Notes: generated by a model not told the origin, from the sequence alone. Shown: positions 1-6,119, numbered from the stretch's first letter. The stretch is 7,594 nt of DNA from Methanobacteriota archaeon (GCA_005878635.1 VBLS01000045.1:1-7594); one strand, 5' to 3'. A program made the numbers and translations.

Positions 1-718
1 CGATGCGGCCCGAAAGGTCGGCGGAAATCCGGCCTTCGGCGACGAAGTTTGCAAGAAGCGCCCTCGCCTTCGCGAGATTTTGAATCGACTCGTACCAGAA
101 TCCCCAATCGTCCGCGAGGAGTTGCGTGACGTGGTCGGCGTCGACGACTTCGTGGTCGCCGTCCGCCCCGGGCTTCACCTCGTGCCCCAAGAACAGCACG
201 AGCAAATCCACGAGGTCCTTCCGACCGATCCGATGGATCTGGAGCTTCTCCAACACGAGGTCGGTCAGGGAGATTGTCGGATAGTCGAGCTCCAACCGCC
301 CGTTCCCCGGTTTCTTGCCGAACAGGATGTCGTGGCTGAACTCGAGCTTGTCGAGGAAGATGTCCATGTGGAAGCGGTCGCCCCCCTCGTAGTACACGAG
401 CCGCCGGTCGCCGAAGAACCCGTTGATCATCCGGTCCGGTCGGAAACCGAGGCCCTCGACCACCGTGCTGATGGAACGCGCTTGGCTCGCGTACCCCATC
501 AAGTCGAGGTCGGTGAAGAGGGGAGCCCCCTCCCGCACCCGGCCGACGCGGTGAAACAATGAGATGCCCTCCGGGAAGTGGAGCGAATGCGCGTAGATGG
601 CAAGCGAGCCGAGCATCCGCAAGGCGGTGCCTTCGGCGTTCGCCGCGTCCACGATTTTTCGAGCCTCCCGCAGGAACTCTTCATCGCCGAGGGAGACGAA
701 TTTCGATGGATCTGCCAT
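1..718 (-). CDS. Nucleotidyltransferase-fold protein (AbiEii/MNT-like), C-terminus cut by window edge
   Basis: An open frame of 239 codons runs leftward off the edge, so the C-terminus is missing. Its first ATG (718-716) is preceded two codons upstream by an in-frame TGA (724-722), which fixes the start as ATG718 or later. No Shine-Dalgarno is visible. The layout fits the minimal or AbiEii-type nucleotidyltransferase fold: GSLAIYAHS at residues 37-45 in the place of the usual Gly-Ser/Gly-Gly loop, TDLDLMG at 69-75 giving the two metal-binding aspartates D70 and D72, and HMDIFLDKLEF at 117-127 giving a possible third acidic residue D119. A Lys/Arg-containing helix follows (EKLQIHRIGRKDLVDLL, 157-173), as is common in this superfamily. 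Family members transfer nucleotides to RNA, protein or small molecules; several are toxins of toxin-antitoxin pairs. No antitoxin-like partner lies on the visible side. The fold call is fairly secure; substrate and toxin role are unknown. Confidence 0.72.
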   Translation of the reverse strand, partial: MADPSKFVSLGDEEFLREARKIVDAANAEGTALRMLGSLAIYAHSLHFPEGISLFHRVGRVREGAPLFTDLDLMGYASQARSISTVVEGLGFRPDRMINGFFGDRRLVYYEGGDRFHMDIFLDKLEFSHDILFGKKPGNGRLELDYPTISLTDLVLEKLQIHRIGRKDLVDLLVLFLGHEVKPGADGDHEVVDADHVTQLLADDWGFWYESIQNLAKARALLANFVAEGRISADLSGRI

Positions 719-803
719 GCTTCACGGAGGATTGGAACGTCCTCCAACGGTTGGCCGCAAGGTCGGAACGCAAACCGAGGCCCGTTCGGTTCCCCGGAAT
801 CGG

Positions 804-825
804 CAGGTGTCTATAAGCCTGTTCC
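804..825. promoter_or_regulatory. TATA-like element in divergent spacer, copy 1 of a repeated motif
   Basis: The 213-base spacer between the nucleotidyltransferase and permease genes contains CAGG, six variable bases, then TAAGCCTGT-T-CC, with TATAAG at 812-817. CAGG (804-807) and CCTG (818-821) form a 4-bp inverted repeat around the AT-rich core. Read leftward, a purine-rich GGAACAG precedes CTTATA, which looks like an archaeal BRE plus TATA box; read rightward the TATAAG would place a transcript start near 840. It could serve either gene. A close copy lies at 4177-4198 in the other divergent spacer. Promoter function is inference. Confidence 0.4.
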
Positions 826-922
826 ATGGAAATGTGCGCGGACGAATGAATCCGGCCAGGCGGCGGAATCCGGCGACGAAAAGCTTGATGACCCGAGCGC
901 AAGTTACCGGCTAGCCGCGAGA

Positions 923-931
923 GAGGGGAGC
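923..931 (+). promoter_or_regulatory. Ribosome binding site supporting the GTG start of the permease
   Basis: GAGG at 923-926, inside a purine run GAGAGGGGAG (921-930), lies five bases before GTG932. This is why GTG932 is preferred over ATG1025, which would remove 31 residues just before the first membrane helix, and over the upstream ATG578, which lies inside the opposing nucleotidyltransferase gene. Confidence 0.5.
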
Positions 932-2590
932 GTGGGCGAAGTCGATGTATTCCGGCGAGGCGGCGAGACGGCGACGGCTCCGGTCCAGGTCTTCACAAGA
1001 CGGGCTTCCGGGCTCGTCCGCGTGATGTCCCCGTACTCCGCGTTCGCGTACAACATCCTGAACATCGGCGTGATTTTCCCGTGGGTGTATATCACGCCCC
1101 TCGCCTTGGATCCGGGCGCTTCCGTTTGGGGCGGGATCCTCATCTGCGGCGCGTTCGCCTCCCTCTTGGCCGTGGTCTATGCGGGCCTGGCCTCCGCCAT
1201 GCCGCGGACGGGCGGCGACTACGTCTTCCAAAGTCGGACGTTGCGGCCCTGGTTCGGATTCGCCACGGTCGCGATGATGATCCTCACTTTCTTCCTCCAG
1301 TGGCAGGCGCTCGGCGGCTGGCTCGTGTCCGTCCTGGGCGTTTACCCGCTGCTCACGGGCCTCGGCGTCATGACCGGCAACCACATGTTGGTCGACTGGG
1401 GCGCCTGGTATCTGGTGGGCTGGGGCCCCACGATTGTGACGATGGTCTCGTCCACGATCGCCGCGCTCGTGCTCATCAAGAGTTTCCGCTGGTTCGTTCA
1501 GCTCCAGTGGATCATGTGGTACCGCTTCCTCATCAGCTACGCCCTCATGGTCGTCCTGTTCCTGACCACCTCCAACGCCGCCTTCATTCAACGATACAAT
1601 ACTGCGTCCAATTTCGTCGCCGGCGGCTCGGGGGCGTATAAGGCCATCTTCGATAATGCGATGGCTAACGGATTCACGGAGTCGCACACGGTCTCCCTCC
1701 TGGGCACAATCCTCGTGACCCCGGTCGCTCTGACGAGCCTGGCGGGAGAGATCCAAGGCGCGCAGAGCCTGAAGAACCAGATGTTCATCAACTTCGGCGG
1801 CGGCGTCGTCAGCATGATCATGATGGCGGTGCTCGGCCTCGTCGTTGTCCGAACCGTCGACCAGAACTGGCTGTCGGCCGCGGCCTACGCCGCCGGTGCG
1901 TACAACCCGGCGATCCCCGCGCCGGCGATTCCGCCGTGGTTCAGCTCCCTTGCCATCATGCTGACGGACAGCCCGATCCTCTTGTTCCTCATGATCATCG
2001 GGATCATGCTCAATGCCATCCAGGTCGTCTTCAACGTGATTGTCGGATGGACCCGGGTCGCGGTTGCAATGTCAATCGACGGGGTGCTCCCGAAGTTCGT
2101 GAGCCACGTCAGCCCGCGGACGCACACCCCGGTCTACGCCCATGTGATCTTCCTCATCCTCGGCGGGTACGTCTTCGCTTACGTGTACAACCTCGTCCCC
2201 AACTACCAGATCTACACGCTTGCGGTCACCGCCGTCGCCACCATCATGTACATCGGCACGGCCCTCGGAGGCGCCGTGTTCCCGTGGACCCGGAAGGAGG
2301 TCTATCGGACGGCGCCGATCTCCAAATACAAAGTCGGGCCGATCCCTCTGATTACAATCTGCGGGGTCATCGCGGCCGCGTTCAGCGCAACGATGCTCTA
2401 CTTCTTCCTGACGGTCCCGTTCCTCGTGAACGTCGATTTCTCGAACCTCGGCTACTCCGGAAACCTGTTCCTCTACGTCGTCGTGGCCATCTTCTTCGGC
2501 TGGGTGGCCTACTACTTCGTGCGCCGCGCCTACCTACGGCGGATCGGGATCGACCTCGACCTCGCGTACAAGGAGATCCCTCCGATCTAG
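932..2590 (+). CDS. APC-superfamily amino-acid permease
   Basis: A 552-residue polytopic membrane protein predicted to import amino acids or related amines by secondary transport. About twelve hydrophobic helices can be placed near residues 36-57, 63-88, 108-140, 162-183, 193-213, 252-272, 288-307, 346-371, 399-420, 424-446, 470-494 and 509-531. Family marks are the helix-1 region SPYSAFAYNILNIG (33-46), the loop MPRTGGDYVFQSR (90-102) typical of this superfamily, and the cytoplasmic loop SIDGVLPKF..VSPRTHTPV (381-401). The C-terminus is a short charged tail rich in Arg, Asp and Lys. The start is GTG932 with a GAGG site; the 31-residue N-terminal tail is polar. It is transcribed away from the nucleotidyltransferase gene and converges on the phosphoesterase with 43 bases between stops, so it is probably transcribed alone. 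Substrate specificity cannot be read from these motifs. Family assignment is strong. Confidence 0.9.
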   Translation: MGEVDVFRRGGETATAPVQVFTRRASGLVRVMSPYSAFAYNILNIGVIFPWVYITPLALDPGASVWGGILICGAFASLLAVVYAGLASAMPRTGGDYVFQSRTLRPWFGFATVAMMILTFFLQWQALGGWLVSVLGVYPLLTGLGVMTGNHMLVDWGAWYLVGWGPTIVTMVSSTIAALVLIKSFRWFVQLQWIMWYRFLISYALMVVLFLTTSNAAFIQRYNTASNFVAGGSGAYKAIFDNAMANGFTESHTVSLLGTILVTPVALTSLAGEIQGAQSLKNQMFINFGGGVVSMIMMAVLGLVVVRTVDQNWLSAAAYAAGAYNPAIPAPAIPPWFSSLAIMLTDSPILLFLMIIGIMLNAIQVVFNVIVGWTRVAVAMSIDGVLPKFVSHVSPRTHTPVYAHVIFLILGGYVFAYVYNLVPNYQIYTLAVTAVATIMYIGTALGGAVFPWTRKEVYRTAPISKYKVGPIPLITICGVIAAAFSATMLYFFLTVPFLVNVDFSNLGYSGNLFLYVVVAIFFGWVAYYFVRRAYLRRIGIDLDLAYKEIPPI

Positions 2591-2633
2591 ACGGACCGAG
2601 CTGCGAAGCGACCTCAGGCCGCGAGACGATTGT

Positions 2634-3617
2634 TCAGCCGGTGGTGAACTGGTAGCTCAGGACGCGGTCTCGCTGGAGATTGACGATAGCGCCACGGAGC
2701 GTGCCCGACGCGTACTCCGAACCGGGGTCCACGAGGACGCTCCGTTTGAGCTTCGCGGCGTTCTTCGTCTCGTGGATGTGGCCGTGCAGGCCGAGCAGCG
2801 GTTGCGTTTCTAGGATCGCGGACCGGAAGGTCGTGCTGCCGACCGGGATTAAGACCTGCTGACCTCCCTGGATCACGGGGCGGGGAGGGTCGGTCGTGGC
2901 GTCGAGCTTGGGGGCGATGTCGAGTCCCGTCTCGAACGGCGGAGCGTGCATCAGGTAGATCGCGTGGGTGGGGTCCTCGACACGATTCAACAGAGGATCG
3001 AGCCGCTTCTTGAGCCCGTCTTCCGAGAGCTCCCTCGGCGTGTTCCACGGCGATGGATTCGTCCATCCGAACCCGAGGATTTCGTGATCGTCGTCGAGAC
3101 GCACCACCTTTTCATCGATGAAGTGGACGTGGGGCGTTGATGCGGCGTGGATCAACGCCTCCGGCTTATCGTCGTTCCCGCCGATCCAGTAGAGCGGGAT
3201 GTCGAGGGGAGCGAGATGTTTCTCCGCCATATCGGTCCACCGACGGATTTGATCGATCATCCGATCGATGAACAAGGCATCGACTTTTTCCGGATCCCCG
3301 CGCAGCCGGGCATATTCGTCCTCCGACAGGCGAACCGGGTAGGGACCGGAATCTGCAACGGCCTTCTCGATCGGCCCCAGTTCCGCTTCGGTCAGGTTGT
3401 CTCGCGTGCCTCCCGCCAAGCGGGTCTGATAGCGGCCATCCTTCTGGCGGACGATTGGGGTGATCGACTTCGCCGTGAGGTCGCCGCCGATCAAGAGGAC
3501 GTCGGCATCATAGAACGTCGCGGCGGCCAGGAACTTCCGGAACGTGATCTCGGACCCGTGGAGATCGGCCGCGAGCAAAAGCCGCTTGAATTTCTTCTTC
3601 GGTCGGTCAGACCCCAT
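2634..3617 (-). CDS. Metallophosphoesterase, Icc-related
   Basis: A 327-residue cytosolic protein with the calcineurin-like two-metal phosphoesterase motifs in order: ADLHG (D18, H20), GGDL (D46), GNDD (N148, D149), LMHAPP (H224) and LHGHIHE (H280, H282). These supply the expected metal ligands, so the enzyme looks intact. It probably hydrolyses a phosphomono- or phosphodiester; the substrate is unknown. The segment between GGDL and GNDD (about residues 50-145) is longer than in small family members and contains charged helices and a predicted small sheet, which may form a cap or substrate-selecting insert. GNDD replaces the more usual GNH[DE]. There is no signal peptide; the N-terminus is basic (RPKKKFKR). 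ATG3617 lacks a Shine-Dalgarno and lies about 30 bases from an AT-rich box, fitting a leaderless transcript. It is convergent with the permease and downstream of the SRPBCC gene on the same strand, separated by a strong hairpin. Confidence 0.88.
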   Translation of the reverse strand: MGSDRPKKKFKRLLLAADLHGSEITFRKFLAAATFYDADVLLIGGDLTAKSITPIVRQKDGRYQTRLAGGTRDNLTEAELGPIEKAVADSGPYPVRLSEDEYARLRGDPEKVDALFIDRMIDQIRRWTDMAEKHLAPLDIPLYWIGGNDDKPEALIHAASTPHVHFIDEKVVRLDDDHEILGFGWTNPSPWNTPRELSEDGLKKRLDPLLNRVEDPTHAIYLMHAPPFETGLDIAPKLDATTDPPRPVIQGGQQVLIPVGSTTFRSAILETQPLLGLHGHIHETKNAAKLKRSVLVDPGSEYASGTLRGAIVNLQRDRVLSYQFTTG

Positions 3618-3640
3618 CTTGGGGCAGAACCAGGGCGCCG

Positions 3641-3653
3641 GTTCTTATCGATT
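3641..3653 (-). promoter_or_regulatory. Candidate promoter of the metallophosphoesterase gene
   Basis: Read leftward, AAATCGATAAGAA is the only AT-rich stretch in a GC-rich gap and is centred about 30 bases before ATG3617, the spacing expected when transcription starts at or near the start codon. The match to an archaeal TATA box is weak. Confidence 0.3.
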
Positions 3654-3656
3654 TGG

Positions 3657-3681
3657 GAGGGCGGCTCGATGAGCCGCCCTC
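3657..3681 (-). terminator. Perfect 11-bp hairpin after the SRPBCC gene
   Basis: GAGGGCGGCTC (3657-3667) and GAGCCGCCCTC (3671-3681) are perfect inverted repeats around a GAT loop. It lies 25 bases past the SRPBCC stop and just before the presumed phosphoesterase promoter. No T-run follows on either strand, so a classical intrinsic terminator is not supported; it may be a 3'-end RNA stabiliser, a rho-independent-like pause or an insulator between the two leftward genes. Confidence 0.45.
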
Positions 3682-3706
3682 GGGTCCCGGGCGATCCGGG
3701 CTGAGT

Positions 3707-4135
3707 TCACTTGTACTTCTTCAGGGCCGCACTGTCCTCGTTGAACGCTTCCTCGAGGAACGCCAAGGTCATTTTCCGGATCGTCGCATCGTCTTGGCCG
3801 GGGACTTTCCAGTCGCCGTCGACGTCGACGCGGGTCTTCGGCCCCATCGGGGTGTAGACCTGCGAGAATGTGGTCCCCTTCGTCGGCCCGTCGGTCGCCT
3901 CGACTTGATAGCCGCGGGGCGGGTTCATTGTGAGGCGCCAGGTCTCCCAGTGCGTCCCCTTGCCGTCCGCGTTCACGATCTGCATCTCTTGGACGACCGT
4001 GTTCCCTTCCTCCTTCAAGACCTTCGTCGAAGGAATCGCCCGGTGCTTGTGCAATCCGGGGGTGTCGTCCTGGATGTATCTCCAGATTTTTTCGAGTGGG
4101 GCGTCGAACACACCTTCGTCATGGATTCGAACCAT
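3707..4135 (-). CDS. SRPBCC/START-like ligand-binding protein
   Basis: A 142-residue soluble protein with the usual length and layout of the SRPBCC (Bet v1/polyketide-cyclase-like) fold. The N-terminal strand VRIHDEGVFDAPLEKIWRYI (residues 2-21) is the characteristic opening strand and helix. A run of alternating strands follows (VVQEMQIVNADG, THWETWRLTMNPP, GTTFSQVYTPMG, TRVDVDGDWKVPG), and a long C-terminal helix (IRKMTLAFLEEAFNEDSAAL, 119-138) closes the cavity. Members bind or modify hydrophobic ligands; no catalytic residue can be assigned. ATG4135 has GGGAGG at 4146-4151, ten bases away. An alternative ATG inside that site is out of frame. The gene is divergent from the YaaA-like gene across a structured spacer and ends in a lysine-rich tail (KKYK). 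No functional link to neighbours is evident. Confidence 0.8.
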   Translation of the reverse strand: MVRIHDEGVFDAPLEKIWRYIQDDTPGLHKHRAIPSTKVLKEEGNTVVQEMQIVNADGKGTHWETWRLTMNPPRGYQVEATDGPTKGTTFSQVYTPMGPKTRVDVDGDWKVPGQDDATIRKMTLAFLEEAFNEDSAALKKYK

Positions 4136-4145
4136 GTTTTTCCAT

Positions 4146-4151
4146 CCTCCC
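4146..4151 (-). promoter_or_regulatory. Ribosome binding site of the SRPBCC gene
   Basis: Read leftward the sequence is GGGAGG followed ten bases later by ATG4135. It is the best Shine-Dalgarno match in the window and implies a transcript with a leader, unlike the MOSC and phosphoesterase genes. Confidence 0.6.
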
Positions 4152-4159
4152 TTTCGGGT

Positions 4160-4259
4160 CCCGCAACGTAGGCCCCCAGGGCTAGTTAAGCCTGTCCCCT
4201 ACAGCGGGTCTCTCAGGGGCGGTCTCCGTCCGCCGGTGTTCCATTGCGGACAAGCCCCT
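4160..4259. other. Two nested stem-loops in the divergent spacer, possible structured RNA or operator
   Basis: First element: CCCGC (4160-4164) pairs with GCGGG (4204-4208), GTAGG (4168-4172) with CCTAC (4198-4202), and CAGGGCT (4177-4183) with AGCCTG (4189-4194) with one bulged G, leaving a five-base loop AGTTA. Second element: AGGGGC (4215-4220) pairs with GCCCCT (4254-4259) and GTCCGC (4228-4233) with GCGGAC (4246-4251). Each helix is a perfect Watson-Crick match apart from the bulge. If transcribed rightward this would form most of the leader of the YaaA-like gene. No known riboswitch was recognised. GC-rich sequence forms stems by chance, so an RNA role is inference. Confidence 0.35.
4177..4198. 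promoter_or_regulatory. TATA-like element, copy 2 of the repeated motif
   Basis: CAGG, six variable bases, then TAAGCCTGT-C-CC, matching the 804-825 copy at 16 of 22 positions. The AT-rich core TTAAG lies at 4186-4190. Read leftward, GGGACAG precedes CTTAAC at about 52 bases from ATG4135, so it could drive the SRPBCC gene with a short leader holding its GGGAGG site; read rightward it lies about 117 bases before GTG4316. Confidence 0.4.
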
Positions 4260-4315
4260 CGTCGGTCCCACCCCCTGACCAAAGAGCTCATGGCTCGCAC
4301 CGCGGTTCCGGACTC

Positions 4316-4927
4316 GTGGCCAAGATCGAGGTCGTCGTCTTGATCCCGGAGAGCACACGCAAGCGTCCGGGAGGTTCTCCCGGCCCGGTCGGCGAGGACG
4401 CGATCGCGGCCGCGCTTCCCGCGTCCGGCCGCGCGAAGTTGGAGGGCCTTCGGGACGAGGTGCTCAAAAAGATTCCACCGGGGACCGTGGCCCAGGGGAA
4501 ACTGCTGCCTGCCTACCAGCGGTACGATGGGAACATGTACCGTATGATCCCGCGGGAGGCATGGGACCAGCGGTCCCCCGCAGTCGAGGTCGTGATCGCG
4601 TCTGCGCTGCGAGGACTCGTCGCCTCCCGCGATCCGATCCCGTCGTACCACCTGTCCATGGCGGAATCGACCCCGCCGTTCGGGAAGATGAATCGCTGGT
4701 GGCACGCCGCGGGCCTTCCCGACGTGCTCGCCACCTATCTGACGGCGGTGCGACCCAAAGCGGTCGTCGACCTCTTGTCCCTCGAATACCGCGAGTCCGT
4801 TGCCGGTTATCAGAACCGTCTGCCCGGGATTTCCGTCCAACCGATCGACTTCCCCGGCATGGGACGCGCGAGCCAACCGGCGCGCGGGGAGAAGGTCGCG
4901 GAAATCCTCCGGACCGGGAAAGCGTAG
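4316..4927 (+). CDS. YaaA/DUF328 (UPF0246) family protein
   Basis: A 203-residue soluble protein resembling the YaaA peroxide-stress family, whose bacterial members bind DNA and limit oxidative DNA damage in iron-rich cells. Matching features are the N-terminal strand and loop VVVLIPESTRKRPGG (residues 6-20), LLPAYQRYDGNMYRMI (63-78) containing the typical RYDG.MY segment, VVIASALRGLVASRDPIPSY (92-111) in place of the family's SGLYGL...D.I..Y, and FGKMNRWWHAAGL then VVDLLSLEYRESV (122-162). At about 200 residues it is shorter than the roughly 250 of bacterial YaaA, mostly at the N-terminus. GTG4316 was chosen because it starts just before the first conserved strand; the frame is open back to TTG4244 but that extra part looks like non-coding sequence. 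No Shine-Dalgarno is evident, so the start is uncertain. It ends one base from the convergent GcvT/DmdA-like gene. Confidence 0.75.
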   Translation: MAKIEVVVLIPESTRKRPGGSPGPVGEDAIAAALPASGRAKLEGLRDEVLKKIPPGTVAQGKLLPAYQRYDGNMYRMIPREAWDQRSPAVEVVIASALRGLVASRDPIPSYHLSMAESTPPFGKMNRWWHAAGLPDVLATYLTAVRPKAVVDLLSLEYRESVAGYQNRLPGISVQPIDFPGMGRASQPARGEKVAEILRTGKA

Positions 4928-4934
4928 TCTACGC
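4922..4934. repeat. Palindrome containing both convergent stop codons
   Basis: GCGTAG-T-CTACGC is a perfect inverted repeat with a single central base. It holds the TAG of the rightward YaaA-like gene (4925-4927) and the TAG of the leftward GcvT/DmdA-like gene (4931-4929). Both proteins consequently end in Lys-Ala. Stem length is only six pairs. Confidence 0.6.
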
Positions 4935-6119
4935 CTTCGGGATCGCCTTCCCTGGATCGATGAACGGCTTCTTCACGACTCGTGCCTTCCTCGTTCCCGC
5001 GGGGTGGATGACTTCGACCTCCGTGCCGGTGTCGGAGAAGGCGATTGGCACCATGGCGTAGCCGATGTTCTTCTTGAGCCGCGGGGAATGGATCGCGGAG
5101 GTCACGAGCCCGATCTCCTTGCTGCGGGCCCGGAGCGGCCACTTCGTCATGTTGAACTCGATTCGCGGGCCGTCGATCTCGATGCCCACGAGCTTGCGTC
5201 TCGGCCCCGCGTCCTTAGTCTTCTGCAGTGCGGCCTTTCCGATGAATTCGGACGGCTTCTCCAGATCGATGGTCCAGCCTAGGCCGATCTCGTACGGATT
5301 GTTCTCGATCGTCATGTCCGCGCCGTAGTTCAGGATGCCCGCCTCGATCCGCCGGATGTCGGAAGGGCCCGTCGGCCGAATGTGGTACGGCTTGCCGGCC
5401 TTGATCACCGCGTTCCACAAGTCCTCCCCGCGGGAACGGTCGAGCAGGTACAGCTCGTACCCGATTTCCCCGGTCCATCCCGTGCGCGTCACAAGCAGGG
5501 GGATGCCGTCGAGCTCCGCCGGCGTGAAGAAGTAGTACGGAAGGCCCGTGACCTTTTCGCCGAACAGGTCTTCCATCAGGGCCTTCGACTTCGGCCCCTG
5601 GACCTGAAGGGGGGACGCATCGGGCTCCGAGATCTTCACGTCGAGGCCGGACCCGCGCGCCACACCTTTCGCCCAGAGCAGGATATCGCTGTCCGCAAGG
5701 GCGATCCAGAAGCGGTTCTCCTCGAGCCGCAAGAGGACCGGATCGTTCAGGATGCCGCCGGCCTCGTCGACGATCAGGACATACTTGCCCTGGCCGACGC
5801 GGCACGATCGCATGTCCCGCGGCGTGAGCAACTGCATGAACTCGAACCCGTCTGGCCCGGCGATCTCGACGTTCCGCTCGACGGCGACGTCCCACAAAGC
5901 CACGTTCTCCAAGAGGTGCCAGTACTCCCGGACCGGATCGTCGTAGTAGCTCGGCAAGAACGTGTGGTTGTAGACTGTGTAGGACTTGCAACCGGCTCGA
6001 AGTGTGGACTCGAAAAACGGAGAACGCCGCAGGCGGGCACCCCTCTGGATGAGGGCCATGTCGAACGTCTTCGGTCGTCGGGGCGGTTTCTTCCGGACCC
6101 GTTGCTTCTTGGCTGCCAT
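4929..6119 (-). CDS. GcvT/DmdA-like folate- or pterin-dependent methyltransferase/demethylase
   Basis: A 396-residue protein of the aminomethyltransferase (GcvT) superfamily, with an N-terminal GCV_T domain (about residues 25-285) and a C-terminal barrel domain (about 305-385). Many positions resemble DmdA, the dimethylsulfoniopropionate demethylase: RRSPFFESTLRAGCKSYTVY (31-50) then NHTFLP, LWDVAVERNVEIAGPDG (75-91), LTPRDM, VDEAGGILNDPV (117-128), WIALADSDILLW (138-149) and PLQVQGPK (170-177). Yet TRTGWTGEIGYELY (211-224) is closer to glycine-cleavage T protein than to DmdA. RRIEAGILNYGADMT (256-270) and YEIGLGW (276-282) are superfamily hallmarks. No GcvH, GcvP or lipoylation genes are adjacent, which argues against glycine cleavage. 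It likely moves a C1 group from an N- or S-methyl substrate to a pterin. The N-terminus carries a basic tail (residues 4-17). ATG6119 has GGAG eight bases upstream. The frame is open to 6713 but that part opposes no conserved domain and overlaps the MOSC gene. Confidence 0.83.
   Translation of the reverse strand: MAAKKQRVRKKPPRRPKTFDMALIQRGARLRRSPFFESTLRAGCKSYTVYNHTFLPSYYDDPVREYWHLLENVALWDVAVERNVEIAGPDGFEFMQLLTPRDMRSCRVGQGKYVLIVDEAGGILNDPVLLRLEENRFWIALADSDILLWAKGVARGSGLDVKISEPDASPLQVQGPKSKALMEDLFGEKVTGLPYYFFTPAELDGIPLLVTRTGWTGEIGYELYLLDRSRGEDLWNAVIKAGKPYHIRPTGPSDIRRIEAGILNYGADMTIENNPYEIGLGWTIDLEKPSEFIGKAALQKTKDAGPRRKLVGIEIDGPRIEFNMTKWPLRARSKEIGLVTSAIHSPRLKKNIGYAMVPIAFSDTGTEVEVIHPAGTRKARVVKKPFIDPGKAIPKA

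Noticed and set aside
80..562. A 160-codon rightward open frame at the left edge
   Set aside because: It is the antisense shadow of the nucleotidyltransferase gene; the repeated Glu-Val-Asp-Leu pattern has no domain signs, whereas the opposite strand has the DLD motif.
911..1756. A 281-codon leftward open frame opposite the permease
   Set aside because: Composition is Arg/Glu/His/Gly-rich, as produced by reading membrane-protein codons on the other strand; it has no domain signs.
2591..2633. Terminator between the convergent permease and phosphoesterase genes
   Set aside because: The 43 bases contain no T-run or A-run and no convincing hairpin.
4120..4136. Near-palindrome containing GGTTCGAATCC, which matches a tRNA T-arm
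   Set aside because: No anticodon arm, D arm or acceptor stem can be placed around it; it codes for the first residues of the SRPBCC protein (MVRIHD). A tRNA fragment used as an attachment site cannot be excluded but nothing mobile lies nearby.
4199..4876. A 225-codon leftward open frame opposite the YaaA-like gene
   Set aside because: It is antisense to a conserved protein, has Arg/Gly/Asp-rich composition and would overlap the structured spacer.
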